A stretch of 64,000 bases of DNA from Arctopsyche grandis (taxonomy: Eukaryota; Arthropoda; Insecta; Trichoptera; Hydropsychidae): NCBI RefSeq assembly GCF_051622035.1, contig NC_135355.1, positions 5,608,501-5,672,500 of the forward strand, read 5' to 3'. The notes beneath the pieces are model-generated. The model was not told the origin of the DNA. It did no database searches and worked only from the letters and a program-made list of their open reading frames with translations. This document shows positions 47,791 through 60,900 of this stretch, one piece after another. How positions within the stretch are numbered: position 1 is the stretch's first letter; every line of letters begins with the position of its first letter. The translations under genes were made by a program, and so were the position numbers.

Positions 47791-48240
47791 ACTCACCGCG
47801 TTATTGTTTGATAATCAAACTCCTCCACTATAGTATAAAATTTAATTAACGTTTCATTTTTAAATATTGACTTCATCCATCATTCGCTTGAAGATCGATT
47901 AATTCTAAACACTTTTAAATTACTCTTAAAATCTATAAATCGATCTTCAAACACTTTCTGTAATAATTTAATACTGTAAATACAGTTTTCGTTCGGAAAA
48001 TTCTCAATAGGTATAGTTTAAGGCAAATTATCAGTACAAGGAAAATAAATGATGAACGTTCCTCAAAGAATCCCAAAAAGATATTGTACAAAATATGACG
48101 ATCAGGTCAAAAATATTAATAATCTTAAAAATTTTACATTTTATATTAGTTTATAAAAATCAGGTGAATTTTTTTCTTGGGCCGGATGAAAATCTCTCGC
48201 GTGCCGTAGGTTTGGTGACCACTGGTGTAATTGCATTCGT

Positions 48241-48551
48241 GGGTGAACAATAGAGACCCTGGATTAAGTGCCCGAACAAAGTATACGCTGGAGTTCTCAT
48301 AGATGCGTGTGAGTGTGTGCATAAACTATGGACTCACCACGGTAGACCTTTACGTGCCTAGACAATAGATACATAAATGGATCGGGGAAGCTGTGGTGTA
48401 TAACTTGTCCTATTTATAAGAAGGTACACATGGTAGATCAGATTATTCTGGAGTGAGCGGTGGATCGGTGTGGACCTTTTGAATCGTTGAATAAATGCTG
48501 TGAAGCGACTTTGTCCTTTCATTTGGATCCTGAACCCACCCCTACGCAACA
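48241..48551 (+). mobile_element. LTR remnant, family D, 5' end missing
   Basis: Shares AATAAATGCTGTG...TTTGTCCTTTCATTTGGATC and the CCCACCCCTACGCAACA end with the solo LTRs at 33473 and 38088, and is followed by ATAT. The upstream half is diverged and no 5' terminus is found. Confidence 0.6.
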
Positions 48552-48983
48552 ATATCATTGTTTTCTAAGAAGGTTTTAAATGTGTCTTACGGATAACGCA
48601 GTATGGATGTTAAACTTGGATGCTTGGTGTTAAAATCAGGGGTGCGGAGTCGTTAAAAAAAATATAAACAAATAACAATTTTCATGACTAGGATTATATA
48701 ACTTGTATTCAGCGTTATCTATATGTGAAAAATAAAACCAATATTGGGATTTGGAATTTGAAAAAATTATCAAGTCAAGATTTGTTGGTTTTAAATATGC
48801 TTTATTAAGTAAGGAAAAAAGACAAACATGTTAAAAATAACGTAAGCAAATGAAGTTCAAAAAAATTACATAAATCAAATGAAAAGAAATCAATGTTAAT
48901 TACATTTTAGATTATTATTGAACAAAAAAAACATTTTAAATAGAGAATGTTACATTAAATTAAACACAAATAGCAAAACTTCA

Positions 48984-49409
48984 AATGAGACTGAAAACAT
49001 AGAGTATATAAAGAAATGTCTTTAATATTAAATGAATGTTTAATTGGGCTAGATTGTGGCTTATTCCTTTCAAATATATTTCTAGGCTTTGCCTATCCGA
49101 CCAAACAACTGTAATGCTTTTTATTCTGTCTGCCAGTCGAATGTACTGAATTCGATTCTGCGATGAGCTTCTCTGTGTCCGCTTGAAAACCTTGTAGGCA
49201 TTTTTAAAAATTTCCATAAGTTTGGATACTGAGCTCCGATCGAATGCAAAAGAACTGGGATAAACCCAGTTCTTTAATTTTTTTTCATCATGTTTTGCTG
49301 TAGATGGAAAAAACAGCTCGTTATTTGAGCATTTACAAGAAATGATATATTTTATTTTGTGTTTTCTATGAGTGGCAGTTTTATTGCATGAGGAAAGATA
49401 AGACGACAA
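48984..49409 (-). CDS. Unrecognised 142-codon reading frame
   Basis: An ATG-started frame with a soluble, basic, codon-like core (SSVSKLMEIFKNAYKVFKRT ... ITVVWSDRQSLEIYLKG) and a hydrophobic C-terminus. No family recognised. It may be an exon, or a decayed gene fragment, together with the upstream frame at 49518-49832. A 40-bp inverted repeat links the two frames (49213-49253 against 49498-49542). Confidence 0.3.
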
Positions 49410-49517
49410 ACAAATACGAAATTTGACTACCTGCTATGTATGTTTGTATGAAATTCAATAATGTATGTCCGGTATTATCTAGCGAAATTAGCGATTAGTT
49501 TTTCATTCGACCGGAGC

Positions 49518-49830
49518 TCAGTATCCAAATTTATGGAAATTCATGATATGTCGAACTTGGTATTTATCCGTGATATAAATTGTCTTATTAATATTAAGTA
49601 AATAATTTTTAACAAAATTGTTCAAATTTGTAATCTTGTTGATGTGAGATATTGTTAGAGATTTTAGATGATCGGCTTTCGTTTCGGAAATTATCGAATC
49701 TTGTTGGGAATTCAACGGTTCTAATATTGGACAAACTTCGAGTGCCTCAGTTTTCTGCCGCATAGATACAGCTTGGCGAATCAGACTTTCCGATAATGAT
49801 TGTAATTTAGAAACATCATTGCGACATTCC
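49518..49830 (-). CDS. Unrecognised exon-like frame
   Basis: On the minus strand TTCTTTTCAG (a good acceptor) precedes an open frame beginning ECRNDVSKLQSLSESLIRQ, a heptad-like helical stretch, running to a stop at 49518. It suggests an internal or terminal exon of a coiled-coil protein, but no partner exon is visible. Could be a pseudogene. Confidence 0.3.
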
Positions 49831-50064
49831 TGAAAAGAAGCATATTACTTTTAGCATGTCAAGTAAAATAATAAATTGACTAATGAGTAGTGAGCGCACC
49901 CAAAGCGTGCCGTTCATTGCTCAATTGTTCACCGTACATTGATAAAGGTTCGGTCAAAACCTTTTTTTTGCACTCTAGCTTTGTAAATAGAGCCAAACCG
50001 CCCCGATTCCTGGAGCAAGCACGCTTCCGGTCCTACCTCTACTAATGACTTGTTGAAAAAAAAA

Positions 50065-50120
<56 letters not shown>
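50065..50120. repeat. (AT)n microsatellite
   Basis: About 55 bp of nearly uninterrupted AT repeat. Confidence 0.9.
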
Positions 50121-50122
<2 letters not shown>

Positions 50123-50139
50123 ATGAAAGATCATTATTT

Positions 50140-50525
50140 ATATTAAACGGCCAGTATTCAAGTGGTCAGTATAAATAATAAAATATCAGTATTTATATTA
50201 AATGGTCAATATTTAAACATAAACGGTCAGTATTAATGTTAAATGGTAAGTTTTATTTTGACGAATGGCCAGTAATACTTTTTGGTCGGTATCACCACAA
50301 GGTTGATATGATCTTGATACACAATGCCATCCAAAAGGTATTGCTATTTGTTCCGGCGAATGTGCGTGTGAATTTTTATACTGTCCATTTGTTATTTATA
50401 CTCACATTTAATAATATAATACTGACCATTTTGTTAATAAAATAATGGCCGAAAACTGATCTATATACTACTTACCGAAATTGATTAATATACTGGCCAT
50501 TTAATTTGTTGCCATTTGTTAATAA
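50140..50525. repeat. Inverted clusters of GGYCAGTATT motifs
   Basis: Five or six loose copies of GGTCAGTATTWAT at 50145-50280 face the reverse complement (AATACTGACCATT, ATACTGGCCATTTAAT) at 50415-50510. The layout resembles subterminal repeats of a DNA transposon; termini are not resolved. Confidence 0.45.
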
Positions 50526-50660
50526 GTCTTGAAGATGAGAAAAACAATAAATTTCATTACAATTTGTCAAACAAAAATAGCTAAAATAATACGAGCATAA
50601 GTGTTTTTGAATGTGAAATACCTCTAGATACAAAACGCATATTTCAAAGTCTCACTTTTG

Positions 50661-51136
50661 TCAGTGATGTTCGATGCAGTTGAACAGTTCTCGCATTGTA
50701 AGATATGTTATGCCGGGCGTCTCCAAATACCCGAACATCGTGAAAATCTTACCAGCTCCTGTACCTCCGTAGACGAATACGGAGCAATTGTAACCCTCCA
50801 TGAGCGAGGTGATGATGTATTTGGTGCTCTCGTTGAAGACGTCTACATACATTCGTCGCTTGGACGCCGAAGACAGTGTCAAACATGAATTGCATTTCCT
50901 TGTTGGGTTTTTTTGAGATAGTTGTGCGACGGCTGCTGCACTTTATGGTAGAATAATGGCTCTGCCTCTACTTTGGGGTCGAAGATTAGCATCCTCAAAT
51001 CGATGGGTTTGACGACAATACGTCTCCCCGTGTCGACTTCCCATTGGTTAGGAGGTCGGATTCGTACGCACACCTTCATGTTAGTCGCTGTTGAAGTACT
51101 AAAGTGGGAAGGTTTGGGCAGTTGTAAAGAATCCAT
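50661..51136 (-). pseudogene. Kinesin-8 (KIF18/Klp67A-like) motor-domain fragment
   Basis: On the minus strand from ATG 51136: KVCVRIRPPNQ, VVKPIDLRMLIFDPK, then (after shifts) MQFMFDTVFGVQATN, VFNESTKYIITSLMEGYN, CSVFVYGGTGAGKIFTMFG and PGITYLTMRELFNC. This is the first ~130 residues of a kinesin-8 motor. The frame is broken by an extra A in the A-run after NYLKK and by a 4-bp duplication (GTAT) after QATN. The P-loop reads GGTGAGKIF where kinesins have GATGAGKTF, so the nucleotide-contacting Thr is lost. No intron and no downstream motor sequence. Not functional as it stands; perhaps a retrocopy fragment. Confidence 0.8.
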
Positions 51137-51424
51137 GGTCTATACTTTTGGACGTAGCCGAAGAACCCTGGGTGAGTAAGCTGCCTTCGGAGACTTTTTC
51201 AGCGACGATATGATGTCCTCGTTTGGTTCGACTCTTCACAAAATAGTTGCTGACTTCGAAAGCACTCAAGAACAACGATGACCAGCTTCACCCGCCCGTT
51301 GCCGTTGACTGTTCACAGCAGAGAAATTTATTTATTTATTTATTTATATATATTTTAGCTATCAAGCTAATTTAAAAAAAATACATCTTAATTATTATAC
51401 TTAACTCTAAAATTTATAATTAAC

Positions 51425-51964
51425 TTATATGTACTGTCCCTCACAGACGTGTCTCTTCGCACCTCGCAGGAATGCATCCATGTTTTTAGCAGACCTGACG
51501 CACTCAGGGAGGGCATTATACATGAGCACACCCCTGTGAAAAACACCCCCAGCCGTCTTATTCTTTCTTACTCTACTTACAACTAGTTTGTCCTTATTTC
51601 TAGTATAAAAACTATGTTTATCTCTATTCCTTATTATATAATCATCAAAATACTTAGGTAATAACTTATGATCTAACTTATAAACAAAAGACAATGTACT
51701 AATATTTAGACTAATTCTAATACTCATCCATCCTAATTCATCTAACATACTTCCAATACTCTTAAACCTACTCACATTCAAAATAGCTCTCATAGCTTTA
51801 TTCTGTATTTTTTGCATTTTTTCTAAATCTTGGCCACTAAACAAATTAAGCACAGTGGCACAATAAACCACACGTGGCAAGACAATTGAATTAAACACTA
51901 AAATTTTACTTTTTTTACTTAAAATATTTCTTAATCTACATAATACACCAACTTTTCTAGCCAT
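51425..51964 (-). pseudogene. LINE ORF2 C-terminal segment (frameshifted)
   Basis: 179 codons that continue the reverse transcriptase protein in another frame: ILVFNSIVLPRVVYCATVL, KMQKIQNKAMRAIL and HRGVLMYNALPECVR, all typical of the region after the RT core. The join is at a homopolymer of T. Confidence 0.85.
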
Positions 51965-53876
51965 TTTTTTTTATTATATAGTCAGCGTGCATTTTAAAAT
52001 TTAGTCCTGAATCTATGTATACACCTAAGTATTTTATATTTTCAACTTTTTCAATTAACTTATCATCAATTCTAATTTCATTCAATATATTTTTATTTTT
52101 ACCATTCAACCACATCATTTTTGTTTTATTCACATTCAACTTTAATTTATTTTCACACAACCAGTCATTCACATAATTTAATTCTATATTTAAAATCTCA
52201 GACATTACATCAACATTCTTTCCAATTATATATATCAATGTATCATCTGCAAACAAATGTATTTTACACATCTTAATTACCTTAACAATATCGTTTATAT
52301 ATAATATAAATAATAAGGGTCCCAATTTGGACCCTTGCGGCACTCCATGAGGTGTTACAAATTCAGAGGATAACACCTTATCAATTTTTACTATTTGCCT
52401 TCTATTATTCAAGTATGATTGAAGCCACTTTAATACTATACCATTTATTCCTAACTTATATAATTTTTGTAATAAAATATTCCTATCTACTGTCTCGAAC
52501 GCTCGCTTAAAATCTAGAAAAACTGCTCCAACAACCATGCTAGATTCATCCATCGCCTCCATCCAATCAGAAACCACCAATTGGATAGCGGTTTCTGTTG
52601 AATGTTTCACTCTAAATCCAGACTGTTCCACAACCAAACAATCATTTATACTAATGAACTCTTTCAATTGAATCATAACGATTTCCTCCAGCATCTTCTC
52701 AACAATTGGTAACATATTGATGGGCCTCATTTCACTGGCTTTATGTGTGCCAGTAACCTTTGGTACCGGTACAATAGTAGACACCTTCCATGCATCCGGG
52801 ACGGATCCCACTTCTAACGATTCATTTATTAATTTCAGTAACTGAGGTCCAACCATGTCCCAAGTGTTGATTAAAATATCTAGAGTCAATCCATCAATAC
52901 TAGAAACTGATTTCATACCCTTCAATACACCATTTAATCCCCCCATTTCCACTAATTTAAACCTATCAAACTTATTTAAACCCAAATTAATATCATCATT
53001 CACACTATTATGCCTTGTTTGAATTGAATTAACTATATCATTCACACTATTGATGTAAAACTCATTCAATCTTTCAACCATATCCTCTTTATCATTATAT
53101 ACTACCCCCTCGACTTCTAATTCATTCAAAGAAAGATTTTTTCCCCCGGAAATCAAAGTTTTAATTATTCGCCACATTTTTGTGGGATCTTTTTTTGCAC
53201 CATCTATATTTCTTTCATGCCAATCCCTCTTCGCATTGCGCAAAACATTCACACATTTATTCCTCTTTCTTTTATAATCTAACCAAGCATTTTCTAATTG
53301 GATTCCATCCATAGCCTTAATAATTTTATATCTTTTATAACTAACATTCTTATCAACTAAGCTTTCCTTTACTTCCTTGGTAAACCAAGGTTTCAGCTTA
53401 TGCTTATGCATGATTCTTGTGGATTTTACGCATTTACTTTTAGAATATGTTATATTACGATACATTATCTCCCACATTTCATTCACACTATCACCATCCT
53501 TTCCCCATACACACTTCTTTAACAATTCATTCATCAATTGATAATCAATGTTTTCTCTTTCAGTCACCTGCATACTTTTAAGTCCTCCGTTACTAAACCG
53601 CTGTCCCAAAAACATGTTGACAATAGAATGGTCTCCTATTTTCGGTACATCCTTCACCTCACACCGCAAATCCATTATATTTGTTATAACCAAATCAATG
53701 AGAGAGCTTGATAAATTATTCACTCTCGTTGCTTCCGTCACTTTTTGTTTAAAACCCAATTCATTTACCCAATTTCTCAACTTTTTTACATAAAATTCTT
53801 CTGTCTGTAACCAATTAAAATTCCAGTCCCCAAACATAATTATATTTTTACTCACATCTATACTTCTTTCACTCAA
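51957..53876 (-). pseudogene. LINE ORF2: endonuclease end plus reverse transcriptase
   Basis: A 639-codon frame. Residues 1-80 hold the endonuclease end (FGDWNFNW, SSLIDLVITN, GDHSIV). The reverse transcriptase shows RPINMLP, VEQSGFRVKHSTETA, FLDFKRAFETVD, HGVPQGSKLGPLLFILYIND and the FADD catalytic motif. It ends prematurely at a T-run (about 51964-51972), where the frame shifts into the next segment. Everything else is intact, so the lesion is a single small indel. Confidence 0.88.
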
Positions 53877-53894
53877 TTCTTCTAAAAATGTTAT

Positions 53895-54600
53895 AATAAT
53901 TGAAGTGCTCTTACAAATAAATAAATTGTGTCAATAATACGCGGTACGTACAATGTTTTCACACTACAAAATACGTTGTGACAATAATACGAATTATTTA
54001 TATTTTAATTCTTTAACGCTTTCGCGGAAACTTCAAACTTATTTACATCTCTCCTGGGACACTAATTAATTAATGTTTGTAATTAATTGTCTAGGAAGGC
54101 GCATTAGGGTCTACCTGTTAGGCCTTCCTGGTATATATTGTTCTAACACCAATCACCCAAGTATTACATCACTAACCAACAAAAATCATTATCATATTCA
54201 AATTTAGTAAAGATTGGTTTGTCTCCACTCTGGTATTTTTTTTTTGTTGCTCAGTGTTATCGATGCAATTCATGAAAATTAAAACATAGTAAAACCATAA
54301 CTAAAACCATAGTTAAACAATAACAAATATGTAGAATCTACATACATATGCATTTGACATTGTAAATGAGTCTAGCTCAAATTTGGGAAGAATGATTGTT
54401 AGTGAAATAAAATTTTTAAGAAATCAAATGTAATCAAAAATTTATTTTTCCAAATTTTAATAACAATATTCACAAATATATCAGTATTAATTAAAAAAAA
54501 AATGATACAAAATAAATAATTTTTGCGAAAGACTTCATTGATTAAAATAAAATCAAAATTACGACAATATCACACATTGATAATAATTATACTTACAACT
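53895..54600. other. Repeat-derived spacer between LINE and importin-13
   Basis: AT-rich. A hairpin AGGAAGGC...GCCTTCCT lies at about 54092-54132, and a segment at 54175-54210 matches 34262-34300 (CCAACAAAAATCATTATCAT). No gene. Confidence 0.45.
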
Positions 54601-54922
54601 ATCATACAAAAGGAGAATGATATATTAGCTCATGGAAGCTCATGGATATAAACACTATTGTATATCATCATTGAAATAATTATAAAATTAGCAAAATCAC
54701 TAGAATAATAACAACCGGCTCGCAGATTTAAAGCTTTACGGCTTGAATGTCGTGATACAAAATTCGACTCGATCACATTTATTTGTACTACATTAGCCTT
54801 TTTGTATTTATTAAATAGAAAAATTATAAAAAAAAAAAAAACAGTAAATTGAAGTTTTAAGTGTATATTGCTTTCAAAATTGGCATAAATCTCACTAAGA
54901 CACACTAGATTCTCCTCAAATT

Positions 54923-57900
54923 TTAAAAATTATCTAACGGCTGAGTCATCTCTCCGTAAACGCCGAGAAGTCCTCGACATGAAAGCGCAAACTCTCTCAC
55001 AGCTTCCAAAACGCGACGTTTGTGAGCATAGTTCCTATAAAATAAACAATATATGTAATAAAATCATATTAATCCCGAGCATAATCGATATTCTGTGTTG
55101 ATTATTCACTTGATGAAGGCATTGATGAATTTGTCCTTGACTTGAGGGGTCGCCAAGTCCGTCGGGAAACCAGGCTCTTGAAGCGAATCTCTCAGCCAAG
55201 TAGACATGTGCGCCGGACCTTGAATGGGTGCTGCCTCAGAGCCCGAAGCCTCAGTCCATTGGATGCGGCCAAGCTTCCACAGCAGGTCGGCGAACGGATC
55301 TATTTGATTTCGAGGTGCTAAGGTTCCTGGTTGAAAAATTCAGAATATTAATATTTTTATTTATTTATTACAATCAATGTACACTCGTCATTACAGATCG
55401 CTCCAATGCAACGAGTGTATGAGAACGGTCAGACAACGTATACAGTACGTTCAATAAATTATCAAGTACAGAAATAATAATCATATAGACATCGATGGAT
55501 TATTTTTAGATTTTGTGCACAATTATTATTACAATTTTTATACACATAATAAACACGAAATTATAGAAATATCTATATGTTTCAGATTTCTGTGCATAAT
55601 TTCTACAAATTATACACACAGATTTTTGTGACAACAGGAAATTATCTATTACCAATTTTCAGAAATCGTTTCAACAATGATTGGATAAAATTGGCAAACT
55701 CTGATAGAGAAACGATCGATTTGGAGTCACAAAACCCCCAAATCTAACCAGCAGTTTGGTGAGTCGAACCATCGATCGCAGTGGTGCTAAATATATACGC
55801 TACCATTAAGCCAAACTGCTGGCTAGCAGTATAATAATATTTCATGATGAATTTTGAACGTCCAGTCTGTAGGAATACATTTGCATTGTATAAACTGAAC
55901 ACCTAAAGGAGTGACCTCTAGACCAGATCATCGTAACCTCTGGATATTCGCGGCACACATTGTTTACGACTCTATGACTTACGACGATATGTACTTTATC
56001 GGCAGTCGCTAGTTATTCCGTATATGCATAGGGACAAAACACTAACTAACATTGGTTTTCTACCTCACACGCGATCTCACTCGCATGCATTAGGCCGAAG
56101 TGCTGTTCGGGGAACACATATTACCGCGGTGCACAGGTTACGATGCTCTGCTCTAGACACACGACCCTACACCTGGCGGAAATGATAAATCACACAACTG
56201 CACAGAGAATAACCTCCAGACAACAACCTCTAAACACGCGTTAAGCGATCCGGAACACGCAAAGGTACAAAAATAACATAACAAGAATAACATCACGTAA
56301 TTGCACAGCGAACGACCCTTATAAACTGACCCCATCGCACAGCTGCATCGTGCAACCTCCAGACAATGACATCAGCACACAGCTACGTATCGAATTGAAG
56401 TATTGTATCGTGGATGTGTAGAGGCGTTTCCAAGATCGGAGTGATCGCCTTTTTGACGCGAACGCGAGATGAGGTGATCAGCGCTAGTAAACTAGAGCTG
56501 ATGTGTGTATGTTTGTATATTTGTCATTTGTGTGTGTGCTTATGTATGCATATACATACATGTATGTTTACTTGAAGTGTGCGTGCATTCGCACGGCACA
56601 TTTCAGGGATTCATTCCTAACGCATGTGCGCTTTATGTGTTCATGCGTTGTTGTTTATTTTGTATTTGGTTATGTACATTGTGATTTTTTTATTAGAGCA
56701 GTGATGCGCGGTTGTTCTTGTGCGATATTCATGAACAACCGTCTCGTTCTCCGACGAAAGGGTCTCTTAGACTGTATTCGTTGGGGGGGGGGGGTGGCCT
56801 CATGTTGAGGGCTTTAAGGGTCAAATTCCTTGAACTTTAAAGCGGGTTTATTTATGTAGTGAACTAGTAGTTGACAATCGCCACTCACCTAATCTCTAAG
56901 TTTCAGTATATTTTATTTTATTTCATAGAACATAAACAATCGCCATTATAGATCGCTCCAAAGCGACGAGTGCACTTTAAACAGATACATATGTACAGTC
57001 AATCAATCAATATAATATATTATATGTATAAGCATTTTATATAATGCGAATTCATACAAAAATCCACAGTGACATGAGAAATTTTTGCAGCATTTTATAG
57101 CCAAATTGGCGAACCTCAAGACGCTGAATAACTTGAGATTGGCAAGAGAGATAGAAAAGGAGATGTCAATTTTACAGTAACCGTTTCAATGAAAATCAGA
57201 AAAATTCGCAAACTCTGATAAGAAACGAACGACCTCAAGTCACAAACCAAGGTCTGGCCAGCAGCGAGACCCTAGTGGGAATCGAACCCGTGACACTCTG
57301 CTCGAAAGCAAAATATGCTAATCACTAGTCCACGCCGCTGGTAATAATAAAAACCAGTGCATCATCCCCAGACGCTAGTAATCATCTGGAGTTCAGCGCG
57401 CCCACTCCTTCCGTGTCGAGCAACTAGCTCCTTCACCGTAAATACAATAAATACTGAACAATAAGGAATACTGTTCCAAACACAAACGTATTTCAATAGA
57501 CTGGGACAATGGTAAACACACCTCCCTGCCCAAAATTCTTACCTATACAATGAATCGAGTTGCGCATCAAGGCAGGCACGTGCGGTAACAAATCGGTAGG
57601 ATGCACACGTGCTAAATTTCCGAAGAAGCAACATGCTGATTTGGACGGACCTTGTTCTGGCAGACAAAGCGTCAATAGTCCTGACAGAAATTAAAAAAAA
57701 AAAAAATGATAAAACCAACATATGAATAATATAAAAAATAAATCAATAATGAAATTGTACCTAATTGTATGACGTCTTGCATCTGATGTTCCAAATATTG
57801 AAAAATCTGTGATTTTTTACTTAATATGGTACCCAATGACGAATATAAAGTGTCTAACTGTGGTGCATGCATAGACAAAGGTTGACCCTGGCTGACGGCT

Positions 57901-60900
57901 TCGCCGCACAACTTCAAGACGGACGCCACAGCAATTCTGAACGCATCACCTCCGATATCCGTAAACATTAATGATATCTGACCACAAAAAATATATATCA
58001 GTAAAGACAATTCTACTTATGTATAAATACAATGTATAAACTTCAAATCGTACCAATTTACAAACTTCAATAGTCGTAGGATGAGGCTCTATTTCCAAAC
58101 TAGTGCTGGTAGCACGAATTAAATCAGGTAAAAGTGGTATACAGTCGTCCTGTAGCCTAGTTATCACTAATTTTATTAATTTAAATAACGGCTGAAAGTA
58201 TTCGAAAAATATATTATAACAGCATGATAGATTTGCAATATTATTAATAAAAAAATTTTTTTTTGCTTAATTACTTCAGTTAGTTTCGGATGTTGAACTA
58301 AATAAGGAAAAGTCGGCAAGATGAGAGAAAGTGGTGTATAAACGTGTTTTGCGTCTGATTTGGTCAATGAACCCAACAATGCTGATGCTTGTTGTAGAGC
58401 TGCAGTACACAACTGCACCTTTCGAGGACTTAGCTGAAGCAATAACAAATATTATATATGTATGATACAAAAGTGTCGATCGATTCAAATGGATAGTCTA
58501 TGTACTTGTGGTTTTTGTGCGATTTGCAACTTTTCAACTATGGGTGTGACGAGATTCGTTAAATACGGCGCGGCTTCGGAGACGGGAAGAGTCGAAGCGG
58601 TACAACCGGCAGCCATCATCACTTGCGGTGCTACAATCGGTGACCATTTTCCCTGTCCTGCCTATATGATTTAATGATACATTTAGCAAAACATTATACA
58701 ATATGTTGAGCAGCATTAGACTTATATCGTTATCAAAATGAAAAACCTCCTGGTTTTGTACTAACTTGAATTGCTTGTAAGAGTTGTTGTGCATGGGGTC
58801 TCAAGTATTTGTTACACTCTTGACAGAGAGCTTTGAGAGCCAGTACACCGAGGGACGTCAGTTCTTTCTTTTCGATGGCCGTCCATGTTACGCTCAAAGC
58901 TCTACCGACGATTTCCTCAGCTGCCGAATCTTCAACGTTGCCCAACCAATCCGCATAAGCCACTATGAAGACAAAAAAAAATGCAATAAAATAAAGATAA
59001 AACATTGAGTCAATACATACGACTCACTGAGCACAAATATGATGACTAAATTTATCCATTTAGTACATCAAGTTTCGAGAAATTATTGAATTGTTGAATA
59101 TTGTGCAATCTATGTAACTAAAAGTCACATTAATCTTTTTTTTTTTATATTATTAATTACATGAATGACTGAATCAAAAGAAAAATCACAAAAAAAATTC
59201 GGATGTGACTAACCCACAATTTTATCTATGTATTTGAATAATATAAGGATAAAAAACAAAATTCTATAATAAGGCTATGAGAAATATATGTATATATAAA
59301 AAGGCTATGAGAGCATTTTCGATACAAATTGAGCGCAAATGTAGGGAAACTTACACAAGACAAAAATTCTACTTCCGGTTGTCGAATTTTGTTCGAAAAT
59401 TTTTTATTACTTAAAATCACTATAATTATTATGCACATTAAATATCAAGAAAATAAAAATAATTTAAAAGGTCAAAATAAAATAATGAAATATTGTTTTA
59501 AAAAAAATACAACTTCCGGTTTACATATTCTGACTAAAACCTTATTAGCTCTACATAAAAAATATAAATATAAATTTTCAGCTTGATACGTGCAGTGGTG
59601 TGGAAAGAATCACGGTCGGAACATTTTTGATTTTTCTAAGAGGAAAAATCTGACTTCCGGTTTAATAAATTTAGTTTTTTTTTTTTTTCAGCGCATTGAT
59701 ACAAAAATTATGCTTGAATTTTTTCGTGAAGAGCCCCTATATGTTTAAGCGGTCGAAAAAAATAGTGGAAGAAAAATCGAACAAGAGTAAACTGCCACTT
59801 CTGGTCGACGGATGCTTACCAAATTTTATACATAACTTGGTATTAAGCTTAAACTTGTAGATATGAAATTTCAGTTCAATAAACCAAAAGGTATCTGAGA
59901 AAAACATAAAAAACCTCGATTCTCTAGAGTAAACGTACTACTTCCGGTCGAGGTAAAAATATTCAAAAAATATTAGGGTATAAAATTTATAATTTCTATT
60001 ACATGTAAAAAATTTCATTCCGACTCACTTAGCGGTTTGGGAGATAGTTGAATTCAAAAACTTAAAAAAAAGAGGACAACTATAAGTTGATTGTTTACAG
60101 TAGTAGACAAAAGCAGTTGCTTGGTTTCGACAGGAAAAACACCATCTATGGTAAACTGCAAGCTCTGTTTTATCCCCTCAATTTCTTCACACAATAAATG
60201 GGCGAAGGGATAGGAAGACCCTTCTAAATTGTCTATTAATTTTATAAATTTTATGCAAATTTCACTTTTGTTTGTTATTTTAGCATCTATTCGCATATTG
60301 TACGAATTTAGCATCTATTCCGAATTTTAGCATTAATAGCAAAATGCCCAAAATACGTGTCTCTAGTGATCAGTGATCGATGCCAATTTCGAATTAGTCA
60401 AAATCTCGAGTTCAAATTTTCGCATGATCACAAAACTTCATCTATTGTTACTATGTATATGTAGGTACATAGATAAAGTAAAAACGAATATTCATACTCG
60501 ATACTCATACCTGATTAGTAAGTATTTGTGTTAAAATTAAAAATTGTCACCCAATGTAATCAGAGAATGCTTACCAAAGCATCCTAAAGCCGTTATCAGA
60601 ACCTGCTGGTTCAGATCATCGTACGGCAGTTCAACAAGCACCCTCATCAGCCCAAACAGTGATTGGGACACAGTCGGGTTGACAAATTCAGCCAATGCCA
60701 AGAAGGCGTGAAGTACAGCTTCGAGAGTACACCCCCCATCCGACAGACAATTCTCTACGAGACTCCGCATCAGGTTTTCCAATTGCAATATCAACCCGTT
60801 GCCCAAAACAGTATGACAATATACCTAAAAAAAAGTGTCACCGTCAACGAAACGCAACTTTTTCCACAAGAGAACACATTTATACTGTGATAAAACTGAC

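Larger units (their letters stand above)
51325..53890 (-). mobile_element. 5'-truncated non-LTR retrotransposon (Jockey/CR1 type)
   Basis: Minus-strand LINE: endonuclease C-terminus, reverse transcriptase and C-terminal region, then an ATAA-repeat tail (about 51325-51346). The N-terminal endonuclease half is missing, so the copy is truncated at about 53890. No target-site duplication identified. One frameshift splits the ORF. It is the largest coding LINE copy in the window and unrelated to family B. Confidence 0.88.

Noticed and set aside
56503-56808. 101-codon cysteine-rich plus-strand frame
   Set aside because: It overlaps TGTG/TATG-rich low-complexity DNA and one arm of a repeat; no domain or splice context.
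57270-57342. Possible tRNA gene on the minus strand
   Set aside because: A and B boxes are present, but the sequence continues into a SINE body shared with a second copy and lacks a full cloverleaf.
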